Notes under the pieces: model-generated
What the model saw: the letters and a program-made list of their open reading frames with translations, nothing else
Told to the model about the DNA's origin: nothing
Databases searched by the model: none
Assembly (NCBI RefSeq): GCF_002979655.1
Contig: NZ_PCPG01000010.1
Coordinates: 53,742-117,741 of the forward strand
Source of the DNA: Microbacterium sp. MYb45
Lineage (GTDB): Bacteria > Actinomycetota > Actinomycetes > Actinomycetales > Microbacteriaceae
DNA length: 64,000 bases
Direction of reading: 5' to 3'
Position numbers and translations under genes: made by a program
Part shown: positions 34,731 to 42,598 of the stretch, piece by piece
Layout of the letters: every line of letters starts with the position of its first letter
Numbering within the stretch: the first letter of the stretch is position 1

Positions 34731-35149
34731 CACGGTCGTTCTCCCTGGCGGGCCTGCTGCGTGTGCGCGAGATCCAGGAGCGCGCAGCGGCCCAACGACT
34801 CTCCCGCGCGGTGCTCGACGCCAGGCACACCGAGGCCCGCGATCGCTCCCTCCGCGCGCATCTGGCGGGTGCCGGGAGCGAAGCCGTGGACGTCCGCTCG
34901 CTCGCGGCACTCGCGGCCGCCCGTGTGGCCGGCCGGACGCTGCTCTCCGACCTGACGGTGCTCGCGGAACTGCAGGAGCAGACCGTCGACCAGGCCCGCA
35001 CAGAGCACTCGGAGGCACGACGAGCGATGCGCGGACTCGACCGTCTGGCCCAGGCCCACGCCGTGCGGGTGCGGACGGCCGAGCTGCACGCCGAACAGGC
35101 GGAGCTCGACGAGATCGGATCGCGCACCGACACGGAGGGGCAGTCGTGA
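34727..35149 (+). CDS. fliJ: Flagellar export protein FliJ
   Basis: A 140-residue helical, coiled-coil protein immediately after fliI, the usual fliJ position. The pattern of heptads (LAGLLRVREIQERAAAQRLSRAVLDA... LTVLAELQEQTVDQARTEHSEARRAMRGLDRLAQAHAVR) fits the FliJ stalk that sits in the FliI ring. Sequence similarity across FliJ proteins is low, so the call leans on position and size. The ATG at 34727 follows GGAGGAG and overlaps fliI by 4 nt. Confidence 0.82.
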   Translation: MTRSFSLAGLLRVREIQERAAAQRLSRAVLDARHTEARDRSLRAHLAGAGSEAVDVRSLAALAAARVAGRTLLSDLTVLAELQEQTVDQARTEHSEARRAMRGLDRLAQAHAVRVRTAELHAEQAELDEIGSRTDTEGQS

Positions 35150-36600
35150 CCGCGCTCGGCATCATCGACATGCTCGACCCTCGCGGGTCGCGGCCGAGCG
35201 GCGCGGCGCCTTCGCGCGGCGCGACCCCGGGTGCCGCGGCCTTCGCCGACGTGATCCAGGTTGCGGCGCGGGCTCAGCTCGCCGACGACGCGCCCACCGA
35301 AGGCGTCCTCGCTGAGGGAGTGTCGTCGGGTGCGTCGACGGGAACCGAGACGACGGATGCGACCGCCGAATCCGCTGATCCGGTTGTTCCGGTGACCGCA
35401 TCGCCTCTCCCACCCCTCACGATCCCGAGCGGGTCGGGGACGGCGGCTCCCGTCGACGGAAGCACCACGGGAGCGGACCCCGACCTCGACGGGACCCCGC
35501 CACCGGTGGATGCCGCGGAAGACACCGGAGCGGAGGATGCCCCTGCGGAAGCCGCCGACCCCACCCCGATCGCGGCGTCCGGCGCTGTCGCCGCATCGGT
35601 CGATCCGGCACGCACCACCGCATCGGCGACCCCCCTAGCCGCCTCATCCGTGCCACCCGCCGCGACCGGCGCATCGTCGCCGCGTGCCTCGACCGGGCCC
35701 GCCGCCGTCGGTGCGGCATCGGCTCCTGTCGGCAGCGACGGTATCGCCGGCGCATCCGGTGCGAACAGCACGACGGCGGATGCTCCGGCCGACGCCGCTC
35801 TCCGCCTCGTCCCCGTCGCCGCTGGTCCGCACGGTGCCGTCGCCGCGGCTGCCTCGTCGGAGACGGCACCGGGGACGAACGCCGACCCGGCACTCCTGGC
35901 CGGGGCAGCCACCGCCGCTGACACGGCACCCGACGCCGCGCCGTCCTCTGCAGGCTCGACTCCCGTCGTCGCCGCCCCCGCCGCATCGGTACCCGCGACC
36001 GCGGATGCCGCCGGCCCGACGGCCGCCGTCACCGCACCGGCTCCCGCCTCTCCGCCCCCGGTCGCCCCGGCCACGCCTGCCGCGGCAGCAGCGATCGCCC
36101 GGCCGGTACTGCTTCCCCAGATCACAGCCCCCGTCGTCTCCCTCGCCCAGGCCGCTGACGGCGATCACAGCCTCACGCTGACCGTGTCACCGGAGAACCT
36201 CGGCCCGGTGACCGTGCGCGCGCACATCTCCGGCGGGGCCATCCACATCGAGCTGCACGCCCCGAACGACCTCGGGCGCGAGGCGCTGCGGGCCGTGCTC
36301 GCCGACCTGCGGCGGGATCTCGCCGCAGCGGCTCCACACGCCTCCCTGATGCTGTCGACCTCGGACGACGGCCCGGGCTCGTCGAATCCACAGAGCTCGC
36401 CGAACGGCGGCGCCTCCGCGAACGGCAACGCGACGAACGGCAATGCGGCGAGCGCGGGCGGCGGCCAGGCCCGCGGCGACGCCCCCGCCGACCGGAATAC
36501 CGGCGCGCGGCCGAACCCGGTCGTCGTCCCCACCGCACCGGACGGCGCACCATCCGGCCCCCTCGACTCGCCGCTCGGCGGCATCGATGTCTTCGCCTGA
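35146..36600 (+). CDS. fliK: Flagellar hook-length control protein FliK
   Basis: A 484-residue FliK. Residues ~40-330 are a low-complexity Ala/Pro/Thr/Gly/Asp linker, the presumed ruler part; the conserved C-terminal domain, about residues 340-405, carries LTVSPENLGPVTVRAHISGGAIHIELHA and REALRAVLADLRRDLAA, matching the Flg_hook domain that contacts FlhB to switch export from hook to filament. A Gly/Asn-rich tail follows. GTG start overlaps fliJ by 4 nt. Confidence 0.85.
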   Translation: MTALGIIDMLDPRGSRPSGAAPSRGATPGAAAFADVIQVAARAQLADDAPTEGVLAEGVSSGASTGTETTDATAESADPVVPVTASPLPPLTIPSGSGTAAPVDGSTTGADPDLDGTPPPVDAAEDTGAEDAPAEAADPTPIAASGAVAASVDPARTTASATPLAASSVPPAATGASSPRASTGPAAVGAASAPVGSDGIAGASGANSTTADAPADAALRLVPVAAGPHGAVAAAASSETAPGTNADPALLAGAATAADTAPDAAPSSAGSTPVVAAPAASVPATADAAGPTAAVTAPAPASPPPVAPATPAAAAAIARPVLLPQITAPVVSLAQAADGDHSLTLTVSPENLGPVTVRAHISGGAIHIELHAPNDLGREALRAVLADLRRDLAAAAPHASLMLSTSDDGPGSSNPQSSPNGGASANGNATNGNAASAGGGQARGDAPADRNTGARPNPVVVPTAPDGAPSGPLDSPLGGIDVFA

Positions 36601-36615
36601 TCCGAGAGGAACCCC

Positions 36616-37053
36616 ATGACCACGGTCGACCCCATCACCGGCACCATCCCGCCCGCCGGCGTGCAGACCGGAAGCACCACGCCTCCGGTCGAACGCAAGA
36701 AGACGCTCGACTCGGAGGTGTTCCTGAAGCTGCTGGTGACGCAGCTGACCAACCAGGACCCGAGCTCTCCCATGAACACGAACGAGATGATCTCGCAGAC
36801 CACGCAGCTCGCGTCCATGGAGCAGCTGACCGCGCTGTCGGCCACCTCGACCGAGAGCTTCGCGCTCAGCATGCGGCAGACCGCCGCCGCGCTCATCGGC
36901 CATGAAGCACAGTACGTCGATGAAGACGGTGTCACCCAGAAGGGCATCGTCACCTCGGTCTCGTACGCGGGCGCCGTGCCGCTCGTGACCATCGGCGAAG
37001 CATCCATCCCCCTCGACGCCGTCTCCGGCGTCTCCCTCGTCCCCAAATCCTGA
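36616..37053 (+). CDS. flgD: Flagellar hook scaffolding protein FlgD
   Basis: A 145-residue hook cap protein. The N-terminal conserved region (TLDSEVFLKLLVTQLTNQDPSSPMNTNEMISQTTQLASMEQL) is clear; the C-terminal Tudor/Ig-like domain is much shorter than in enteric FlgD (~230 residues), as in some Gram-positive bacteria. ATG follows GAGAGGA, 15 bases after fliK. Confidence 0.93.
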   Translation: MTTVDPITGTIPPAGVQTGSTTPPVERKKTLDSEVFLKLLVTQLTNQDPSSPMNTNEMISQTTQLASMEQLTALSATSTESFALSMRQTAAALIGHEAQYVDEDGVTQKGIVTSVSYAGAVPLVTIGEASIPLDAVSGVSLVPKS

Positions 37054-37081
37054 TCAGCCCCGCACCCAGAAAGGCACCACC

Positions 37082-38242
37082 ATGCTCCGCTCCCTCTTCG
37101 CCGGAATCTCGGGCCTGCGCTCGCACCAGACCATGCTCGACGTCACGGGCAACAACATCGCCAACGTCAACACGACCGGCTTCAAGGCCTCGGCCGTGCA
37201 GTTCCAGGATTCGCTGTCGCAGCTGCTGCGCAACTCGATGATGCCGCAGACGAACCTCGGCGGTCAGAACCCCGCCCAGGTCGGTCTCGGTGTGCAGGTC
37301 GCCGGCATCAGCACCAACTTCGCGTCGGGGGCACCGCAGCCCACCGGCGTCCCCACCGACCTCATGATCGCCGGCGACGGCTTCTTCGTGGTGCGCTCCG
37401 GCGGCGAGACGCTGTACACCCGCAACGGCGGCTTCTCGTTCGATGCGAGCGGCAAGCTGGTCTCGGCCGACGGCGCGCTCGTGCAGGGTTGGACCGCGCG
37501 CGGCGGAGCCATCGTCCCGGGTCAGGGCATCGGCGACATCACGCTCCCCGTGGGCGCTCTGAGCCCGGCCGCCGCGACGACCACCGCCCGGGTGACCGGC
37601 AACCTGCCTTCGGGCGCGGCCGTCGGCGACACGCTCGTGCGCGACATCAAGACCTACGACGCGCAGGGCACGGAGACCTCGATGCGTCTCACCTTCACCC
37701 GCACGACCGCCGGCTGGGACGTCACCGACGCTGCCGGCGCGCGCACCCCGCTGGCCTTCACCGACGGCAAGCAGGCCGGCGCTTCATCGATCGTGTCCGG
37801 CGGCATCACGGTCGATCTCTCGGCGGTCACCGGCTTCGCCGACGTCAGCGACATCGCCATCAAGGAGCAGAACGGCAAGCCGGCCGGCACCCTGAGCTCC
37901 TACGCCCTGACCAACGACGGCAGCCTCGTGGGCACGTTCAGCAACGGCGACACCGAGGTGCTCGCACGCATCGCACTGGCCGGCTTCGTGAACCCGGGCG
38001 GCCTCGAGAAGACCGGATCCTCGCAGTTCCGCCCCAGCGGCAACTCTGGCCAGCCGACGCTCGGCGAGGCCGGGACCGACGGCCTGGGCGGCATCATCAG
38101 CGGCGCCCTCGAGATGTCGAACGTCGACCTCTCGCAGGAGTTCACCAACCTGATCGTCGCGCAGCGCGGCTTCCAGGCGAACGCCCGCATCATCACCACG
38201 AGCGACGAAGTGCTGCAGGAGCTCACGAACCTCAAGCGCTGA
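37082..38242 (+). CDS. flgE: Flagellar hook protein FlgE
   Basis: A 386-residue hook subunit. N-terminal MLRSLFAGISGLRSHQTMLDVTGNNIANVNTTGFKAS and C-terminal ALEMSNVDLSQEFTNLIVAQRGFQANARIITTSDEVLQELTNLKR are diagnostic of the rod/hook family, with GDGFFVVR near residue 100. Because flgF and flgG are missing from the window, this protein could also serve part of the distal rod, but length and position after flgD support FlgE. AGAAAGG ribosome site; last gene before a strong hairpin. Confidence 0.92.
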   Translation: MLRSLFAGISGLRSHQTMLDVTGNNIANVNTTGFKASAVQFQDSLSQLLRNSMMPQTNLGGQNPAQVGLGVQVAGISTNFASGAPQPTGVPTDLMIAGDGFFVVRSGGETLYTRNGGFSFDASGKLVSADGALVQGWTARGGAIVPGQGIGDITLPVGALSPAAATTTARVTGNLPSGAAVGDTLVRDIKTYDAQGTETSMRLTFTRTTAGWDVTDAAGARTPLAFTDGKQAGASSIVSGGITVDLSAVTGFADVSDIAIKEQNGKPAGTLSSYALTNDGSLVGTFSNGDTEVLARIALAGFVNPGGLEKTGSSQFRPSGNSGQPTLGEAGTDGLGGIISGALEMSNVDLSQEFTNLIVAQRGFQANARIITTSDEVLQELTNLKR

Positions 38243-38263
38243 GCCGCGGCCGCTCGCTGCTTC

Positions 38264-38303
38264 CCGGGAGGGTTCTCCGCGTGATCGCGGGGAGCCCTCC
38301 CGG
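38264..38303 (+). terminator. flgB operon terminator hairpin
   Basis: An 18-bp stem (two G-U pairs) with TGAT loop, 21 bases past flgE. It also faces the end of the convergent Fic gene, so it may serve both strands. No U-tract. Confidence 0.75.
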
Positions 38304-38310
38304 TCTGCGT

Positions 38311-39525
38311 TCAGATGCTCATCTCCGCCTGGATACGGCGGTCGAGGTCGTCGAGTTCTGCGAGCAGTTCAGCGGCGACCCAGACCCTGTTCCGCTTGCG
38401 CCCGGTGATCTCCTGGACGAATCCCGCTTCTTCGAGCCGGATGATGGCCTTGTAGGCCTGCTGCTCGGACGCTCCCGAGCGCTGCTCGATCTCGGCAGCC
38501 GCCATGACGGGGTGGTCGTAGAACGCAGAGATAAGCGCGGCCGCTGCTGACCCGGCACGCGGGCGCAGCTCGTTCGCCCATTCCTCCGGCAGGGCTTTGA
38601 TGCGGGCGATCGACGCACGCGAGCACACAGCCGCCGCACGTGCCGATCGGGCGAACAGGTCGATGAGTGGCGTAGGGTCGCCCCGCCGATAGTCGCCCAG
38701 CGCGGCGAAATAATCGTCCCTCTTGGCGAGCAGACCGCTCGCCAGCGGGACGACCGCGTTCACCGTCGCGCCTCGGCGACGGAGCACCGCCGATACGAGA
38801 GCTCGACCGAGGCGGCCGTTGCCATCCGTGAACGCGTGTATGGACTCGAACTGCGCGTGCCCGATCGCGGCCTGCACCATCACCGGGACGTCATCCCGGT
38901 TGAGGAAGGTGATCAGGTCGTCCATCAGCGGAGCGACTCGTTGCGACGCTGGCGGCACATGCAGCGCACCGCGCGGCGAGTGGTCACTCCCCCCGATCCA
39001 GTTCTGCATGTCACGCAGACGGCCCGCATAACTCGCCTCCACGGGGTCGTCCTTCATCAGTTCATGGTGAGCCGCCAGCAGATCATCGACCGCGAACCGG
39101 CCTCGATCGCCGACGCCGGTGACGAGCGCGTGCAGCGCGGTGCTCGCCGCCACCATGCTCGTCGCCGAGGAGTTCGAACGGTTGCCCGCCAGCGCCCTGG
39201 CGTAGTCCGTCGCTGTGGCCGTGATCCGCTCGATCTTCGACGATGCGACGGATTCCGTGCGAATCATGAACCGGCTCAACGCCGCCGAATGCCCCTCGGC
39301 GTCGGTATCCGCCTGTGCGACGGCGAGCAGCGCGCGCTCCGCGGCGACGATAGTCGCCGCGGGTGCGAGAAAGTCGAGATCCGCGATCATCGGGGGAATG
39401 GACGCCTCCACCGACGCCAGCATCCGATCTGCTCGCGTACCGCCGCGAACCTGCTGGCGCCAAGGAAGCGTCTCCGTGGCATGTTCTGGCCACCCGGTTC
39501 CCTGCGCATCTGCCTGGGGGTTCAT
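38311..39525 (-). CDS. Fic/DOC family protein with C-terminal winged helix
   Basis: A 404-residue Fic-domain protein. The active-site motif HAFTDGNGRLGR at 230-241 matches HxFxDGNGRxxR, the signature for AMP transfer (or other NMP) to protein hydroxyls. An N-terminal helix bears SSKIER at 95-100, the position of the autoinhibitory (S/T)xxxE(G/N) motif but with Arg after Glu. A C-terminal ~70-residue segment (ALISAFYDHPVMAAAEIEQRSGASEQQAYKAIIRLEEAGFVQEI) is a winged-helix DNA-binding domain. It is the only gene on the minus strand between flgN and the 49-kb region and is not a flagellar gene. It has its own upstream inverted repeats. Target protein unknown. Confidence 0.88.
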   Translation of the reverse strand: MNPQADAQGTGWPEHATETLPWRQQVRGGTRADRMLASVEASIPPMIADLDFLAPAATIVAAERALLAVAQADTDAEGHSAALSRFMIRTESVASSKIERITATATDYARALAGNRSNSSATSMVAASTALHALVTGVGDRGRFAVDDLLAAHHELMKDDPVEASYAGRLRDMQNWIGGSDHSPRGALHVPPASQRVAPLMDDLITFLNRDDVPVMVQAAIGHAQFESIHAFTDGNGRLGRALVSAVLRRRGATVNAVVPLASGLLAKRDDYFAALGDYRRGDPTPLIDLFARSARAAAVCSRASIARIKALPEEWANELRPRAGSAAAALISAFYDHPVMAAAEIEQRSGASEQQAYKAIIRLEEAGFVQEITGRKRNRVWVAAELLAELDDLDRRIQAEMSI

Positions 39526-39549
39526 AAAGCCGATTATCGCACCCGAAAC

Positions 39550-39567
39550 TAAGGTTTACCATCCTTA
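39550..39567. promoter_or_regulatory. Inverted repeat upstream of the Fic gene
   Basis: TAAGG and CCTTA separated by eight bases, 25 bases before the Fic start and near its expected -35 region; a GATAAT-like -10 lies seven bases before the ATG. It could be the operator for the Fic protein's own winged helix. Short arms make this tentative. Confidence 0.35.
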
Positions 39568-39569
39568 AC

Positions 39570-39595
39570 CACGAGTAACGGAGCGACTACTCGTG
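39570..39595. repeat. Perfect 8-bp inverted repeat CACGAGTA/TACTCGTG
   Basis: Arms 39570-39577 and 39588-39595 with a 10-base loop, between the Fic gene and the flbD promoter. Could be an operator or part of a recombination scar at the edge of the Fic insertion. Confidence 0.4.
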
Positions 39596-39642
39596 TTTAC
39601 AGCACCAGTGCGCCGGTTCCCCGCGCCCACCGGCCCCGTCAC

Positions 39643-39669
39643 TAACGCCGGACGCTCACCGGCCGACAG
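39643..39669 (+). promoter_or_regulatory. Sigma-28 promoter of flbD-motA-motB
   Basis: TAAC (39643-39646), 15 bases, GCCGACAG (39662-39669), one change from the other sites. It lies ~80 bases before flbD. Confidence 0.75.
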
Positions 39670-39746
39670 TCACCTCCGACAGCCCAGGACGGGCCGTCGG
39701 GTCCGCGCTCCCCGGAACGCGGACGGATCTTTCCAGGATGGAGCCC

Positions 39747-39998
39747 ATGATCGTCCTCACGCGCCTGAACCGTTCCCGGTTCGCGGTGAATCCCGACCTG
39801 ATCGAACGTGTCCAGGCAACGCCCGACACGACGCTCATCATGGTCGACGGTGCGACGTTCGTCGTCACCGAGACGATGGACGACGTGATCGCGCAGATCA
39901 CCCGGTTCCGGGCCGGCGTGCTCGCCGCGGCCGCCGCGATGATCACGGCAGCCGACGACGCCCCCGCAGCTCCCACCGACCCCGAGACGGACCGCTGA
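39747..39998 (+). CDS. flbD: Flagellar FlbD family protein
   Basis: An 83-residue protein whose N-terminus (IVLTRLNRSRFAVNPDLIERVQATPDTTLIMVDGATFVVTETMDDVIAQI) matches the small FlbD family found next to motA in spirochaetes, firmicutes and actinobacteria. Not the Caulobacter regulator of the same name. Its exact role is not established. ATG at 39747 (family start MI-LTRLN) follows GGATGGAG; an ATG three codons earlier is in frame. Overlaps motA by 1 nt. Confidence 0.87.
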   Translation: MIVLTRLNRSRFAVNPDLIERVQATPDTTLIMVDGATFVVTETMDDVIAQITRFRAGVLAAAAAMITAADDAPAAPTDPETDR

Positions 39999-40813
39999 TG
40001 GATCCGTCCCTCCTCCTCGGGCTGGTCCTCGCGTTCGGCGCCCTGATCGCCATGATCAACCTCGAAGGCGCGACCATCGGATCGCTGCTGATCCCCGCCC
40101 CGATGGTGCTGGTCTTCGGAGCCACGATCGCCGTCGGCATCGCGAGCGGCACCGTGCGCGATGCGCTGCATGCGGTCAAGTCGCTCCCCCGCGCCTTCCG
40201 CGGCGAGCGCCGCACCGCGTCGAGCATGATCGACACGGTGGTCGGCTACGCCGAGAAGGCGCGCGCCGAAGGGCTCCTCGCCCTCGAGCAGGGGCTGGAG
40301 GACGAGAAGGACCCGTTCCTGCGCCAGGCACTGCAGAGCATCGCCGACGGCACGGACGCCGAAGACCTGCGAACCCTGCTGGAGGATGAGCTCACCTCGA
40401 CCGCTGCCCGTAACCGCACCGCCTCACGCTTCTACATGACCCTCGGCGGCTTCGCCCCGACCGTCGGCATCATCGGCACGGTCGTCTCCCTCACGCATGT
40501 GCTGGAGAAGCTCGACAAGCCGGACACCCTCGGTCCCATGATCGCGACAGCATTCGTGGCGACGCTGTGGGGTCTGCTGTCGGCCAACTTCATCTGGCTG
40601 CCCATCGGCGGACGCCTCCAGCGTCTCGGCGAGCTCGAGCTCGAACGCATGACCGTGCTCATGGAGGGCATGCTCGCGATCCAGGCCGGCGCCCCGCCGC
40701 AGTTCGTCGGAGAGCGCCTGCGCGCCCTCGTGTCCGAGCGCCCCTCCGCCCGCTCGGGCCGTCGCACCCGCACTCGCGCCGCGGAGGAGACGGAGACGGA
40801 GCCCGCGTCGTGA
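39998..40813 (+). CDS. motA: Flagellar motor stator protein MotA
   Basis: A 271-residue MotA with four membrane helices: two near the N-terminus (LLLGLVLAFGALIAMI, MVLVFGATIAVGIASG) and two near residues 145-200 (LGGFAPTVGIIGTVVSLTHVL, ATLWGLLSANFIWLP). The cytoplasmic loop between carries the charged stretch that acts on FliG, and the P in GGFAPTVGIIGTV and TLWGLLSANF segments are family hallmarks. Conducts ions with MotB to power rotation. Overlaps motB by 4 nt. Confidence 0.94.
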   Translation: MDPSLLLGLVLAFGALIAMINLEGATIGSLLIPAPMVLVFGATIAVGIASGTVRDALHAVKSLPRAFRGERRTASSMIDTVVGYAEKARAEGLLALEQGLEDEKDPFLRQALQSIADGTDAEDLRTLLEDELTSTAARNRTASRFYMTLGGFAPTVGIIGTVVSLTHVLEKLDKPDTLGPMIATAFVATLWGLLSANFIWLPIGGRLQRLGELELERMTVLMEGMLAIQAGAPPQFVGERLRALVSERPSARSGRRTRTRAAEETETEPAS

Positions 40814-41619
40814 GCGTGCGCGCCCGACGCCGAGTACCGCAGGAGGAGCACAGCGGTCCGGACGAGCGGTGGATGGCGTCCTACATGGACATGGTGACCG
40901 TGCTGATGTGCATGTTCATCGTGCTGTTCGCGATGTCGACCGTCGACCAGGAGAAGTTCGAGGCTCTCAGCGCGTCACTCGCGACCGGCTTCGGCCAGGA
41001 GCCCTCGGAAGACGTGGATGCCGTCACGGGCGTCGTGGTGCCGCCGGAGCTGGTCGACGAGAAGGGCGAGGACTTCGCCGACATCGAGCTGGCCGCGGCG
41101 CAGACCGAGTTCGACGAGCTCTCCGCGCTCCGCGAGCGGCTGCGCACGGTGCTCGCCGACAACGGCCTCGAGGCCGACGTCACCTTCACCATCGACGAGC
41201 GCGGCCTCACGATCGGACTCGTCAGTGCCGAGACGTTCTTCACCACGAACAGCACCACCCTCAGCTCGAAGGCCGTGCTGGTGCTCGATGCGCTCGGCTC
41301 CGTCCTCGTGACCGCCCCGAACGAGATCTCGGTCGAAGGCCACGCCGACGTCCGCGGATCGGTCGCCCCGTTCCCCACGAACTGGGAGCTCTCGGCCGGT
41401 CGATCCACCCAGGTGCTGCGGCACCTCGTCGAATCGTCCGGGCTCCCGCCGGCGCACCTGAAGTCGGTCGGGTTCGGCGACACGCGGCCCGTCGCGGCGG
41501 GTTCTTCGCCCGCGGCGCTGGCCCAGAACCGGCGCGTCGACATCGTCGTCCTCTCCGATGCGACGGAGGAGGTGCGAGCACTCATCCCGGAAGCGCAGGC
41601 CGCGCAGCCGGCCTCCTGA
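40810..41619 (+). CDS. motB: Flagellar motor stator protein MotB
   Basis: A 269-residue MotB. One membrane helix near residues 24-45 (MASYMDMVTVLMCMFIVLFAMS) contains D27, the ion-binding Asp of the stator channel, at the expected place. The C-terminal OmpA-like peptidoglycan-binding domain is clear (EISVEGHADVRG..., NWELSAGRSTQVLRHLVES, VGFGDTRPVA, NRRVDIVVL). GTG start overlapping motA by 4 nt. Ends the flbD operon, with the fliM promoter following at once. Confidence 0.94.
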   Translation: MSVRARRRVPQEEHSGPDERWMASYMDMVTVLMCMFIVLFAMSTVDQEKFEALSASLATGFGQEPSEDVDAVTGVVVPPELVDEKGEDFADIELAAAQTEFDELSALRERLRTVLADNGLEADVTFTIDERGLTIGLVSAETFFTTNSTTLSSKAVLVLDALGSVLVTAPNEISVEGHADVRGSVAPFPTNWELSAGRSTQVLRHLVESSGLPPAHLKSVGFGDTRPVAAGSSPAALAQNRRVDIVVLSDATEEVRALIPEAQAAQPAS

Positions 41620-41630
41620 CCGTTCCCTTC

Positions 41631-41657
41631 TAACGCACGTCGATCACCACCCGATAG
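41631..41657 (+). promoter_or_regulatory. Sigma-28 promoter of fliM operon
   Basis: TAAC (41631-41634), 15 bases, CCCGATAG (41650-41657). Transcription from here starts close to the first GTG/ATG codons, which affects the choice of the FliM start. Confidence 0.78.
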
Positions 41658-41683
41658 TCGGGTTCGTGGTGATGGAGGACAGC

Positions 41684-42598
41684 GTGCGCTCCGACGTGCG
41701 CACAGCGACGGCGTCGAAGACCGCCGAAGTCGAGGTGTACGACTTCGGCCGTTCGGCGACCCTGTCGCGCGAGCACACCCGCGCCCTGGAGCTGGCCTTC
41801 GAGACGTTCTCCCGGCAGTGGTCGGCGCAGCTCTCGGCGAAGATCCACGTGCGCGCCACCATCGCCGTCGAGCATGTCGGGATGCTGACGTACGGCGAGT
41901 ACGCCGCCTCGCTGCCGACCACGACGACCCTGATCGTGTGCGCGCTGCCCGACTCCGACGAGCGGCTCATCGTGCAGCTGCCGACCTCCGCCGCCACGAC
42001 CTGGATCGTGCAGATGGTCGGTGGACGAGCGTCCGCGACGTCGGAGGACCGCACGTTCACCCCGATCGAGCAGGCACTGATCCGCTCTCTCATCGTCGAC
42101 GCGCTCGAGCACCTGACCGGCTCCCTGGACGGACTGCTCCCCGCCGGTGTCACCGTGAGCGGCATCCAGTACAGCTCGCAGTTCGCCCAGGTCGCGGCAT
42201 CGGGAGAACCGGTCATCGTCGCCCGCTTCTCGATGCGCCTCGCGGGTCGTGCGGTGCCGGTGAGCATCATGCTGCCGGCGTCGGTCCTCGCCGGCTTCAC
42301 GGTGCGCACCTCGGATGCCGACCGCGCCGCAGCGCCCGGCCTGGTCCGACGCCAGGTCGAGGTCTCCCCCATCGAGCTCTCTTTGCGGCTGGCCCCGCGC
42401 GCCGTGCTCCCCCGCGAGGTGCTCGACCTCGCCGTCGGCGACATCGTCTCCTTCCCGCATTCCGCCGACCGCCCGATGCTGCTCGCCGTGGGCGATCAGA
42501 CGGTCGCCACCGCCGCCGTGGGCAGCGCCGGCGCCCGTCTCGCGTGCGTCGTCGCCACCACCGTCCCCGATCCCGTCTTCGCCGAGGAGCCCGCGTGA
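41684..42598 (+). CDS. fliM: Flagellar motor switch protein FliM
   Basis: A 304-residue FliM. The middle (CheC-like) domain begins almost at once (VEVYDFGRSATLSREHTRALELAFETFSRQWSAQL) and the C-terminal SpoA/FliN-like domain ends the protein (DLAVGDIVSFPHSADRPMLLAVGDQ). The CheY-binding peptide LSQxEIDALL normally at the N-terminus is missing. Start: the GTG at 41684 has GGAGG five bases upstream and a ~20-base leader from the sigma-28 promoter; GTG 41666 or ATG 41672 are in-frame alternatives that add only six or four residues and would still not supply the motif. Overlaps fliN by 4 nt. Confidence 0.88.
   Translation: MRSDVRTATASKTAEVEVYDFGRSATLSREHTRALELAFETFSRQWSAQLSAKIHVRATIAVEHVGMLTYGEYAASLPTTTTLIVCALPDSDERLIVQLPTSAATTWIVQMVGGRASATSEDRTFTPIEQALIRSLIVDALEHLTGSLDGLLPAGVTVSGIQYSSQFAQVAASGEPVIVARFSMRLAGRAVPVSIMLPASVLAGFTVRTSDADRAAAPGLVRRQVEVSPIELSLRLAPRAVLPREVLDLAVGDIVSFPHSADRPMLLAVGDQTVATAAVGSAGARLACVVATTVPDPVFAEEPA

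Noticed and set aside
36000..36600. fliK as a fusion or misassembled gene because of its Ala/Pro-rich composition
   Set aside because: Frame is continuous, the conserved C-terminal hook-length domain is intact, and long low-complexity rulers are usual in FliK.
39593..40813. A single 406-codon frame running through flbD into motA
   Set aside because: The flbD product is encoded in a different frame with a family-typical start and ribosome site; motA starts at 39998 where the conserved membrane helices begin.
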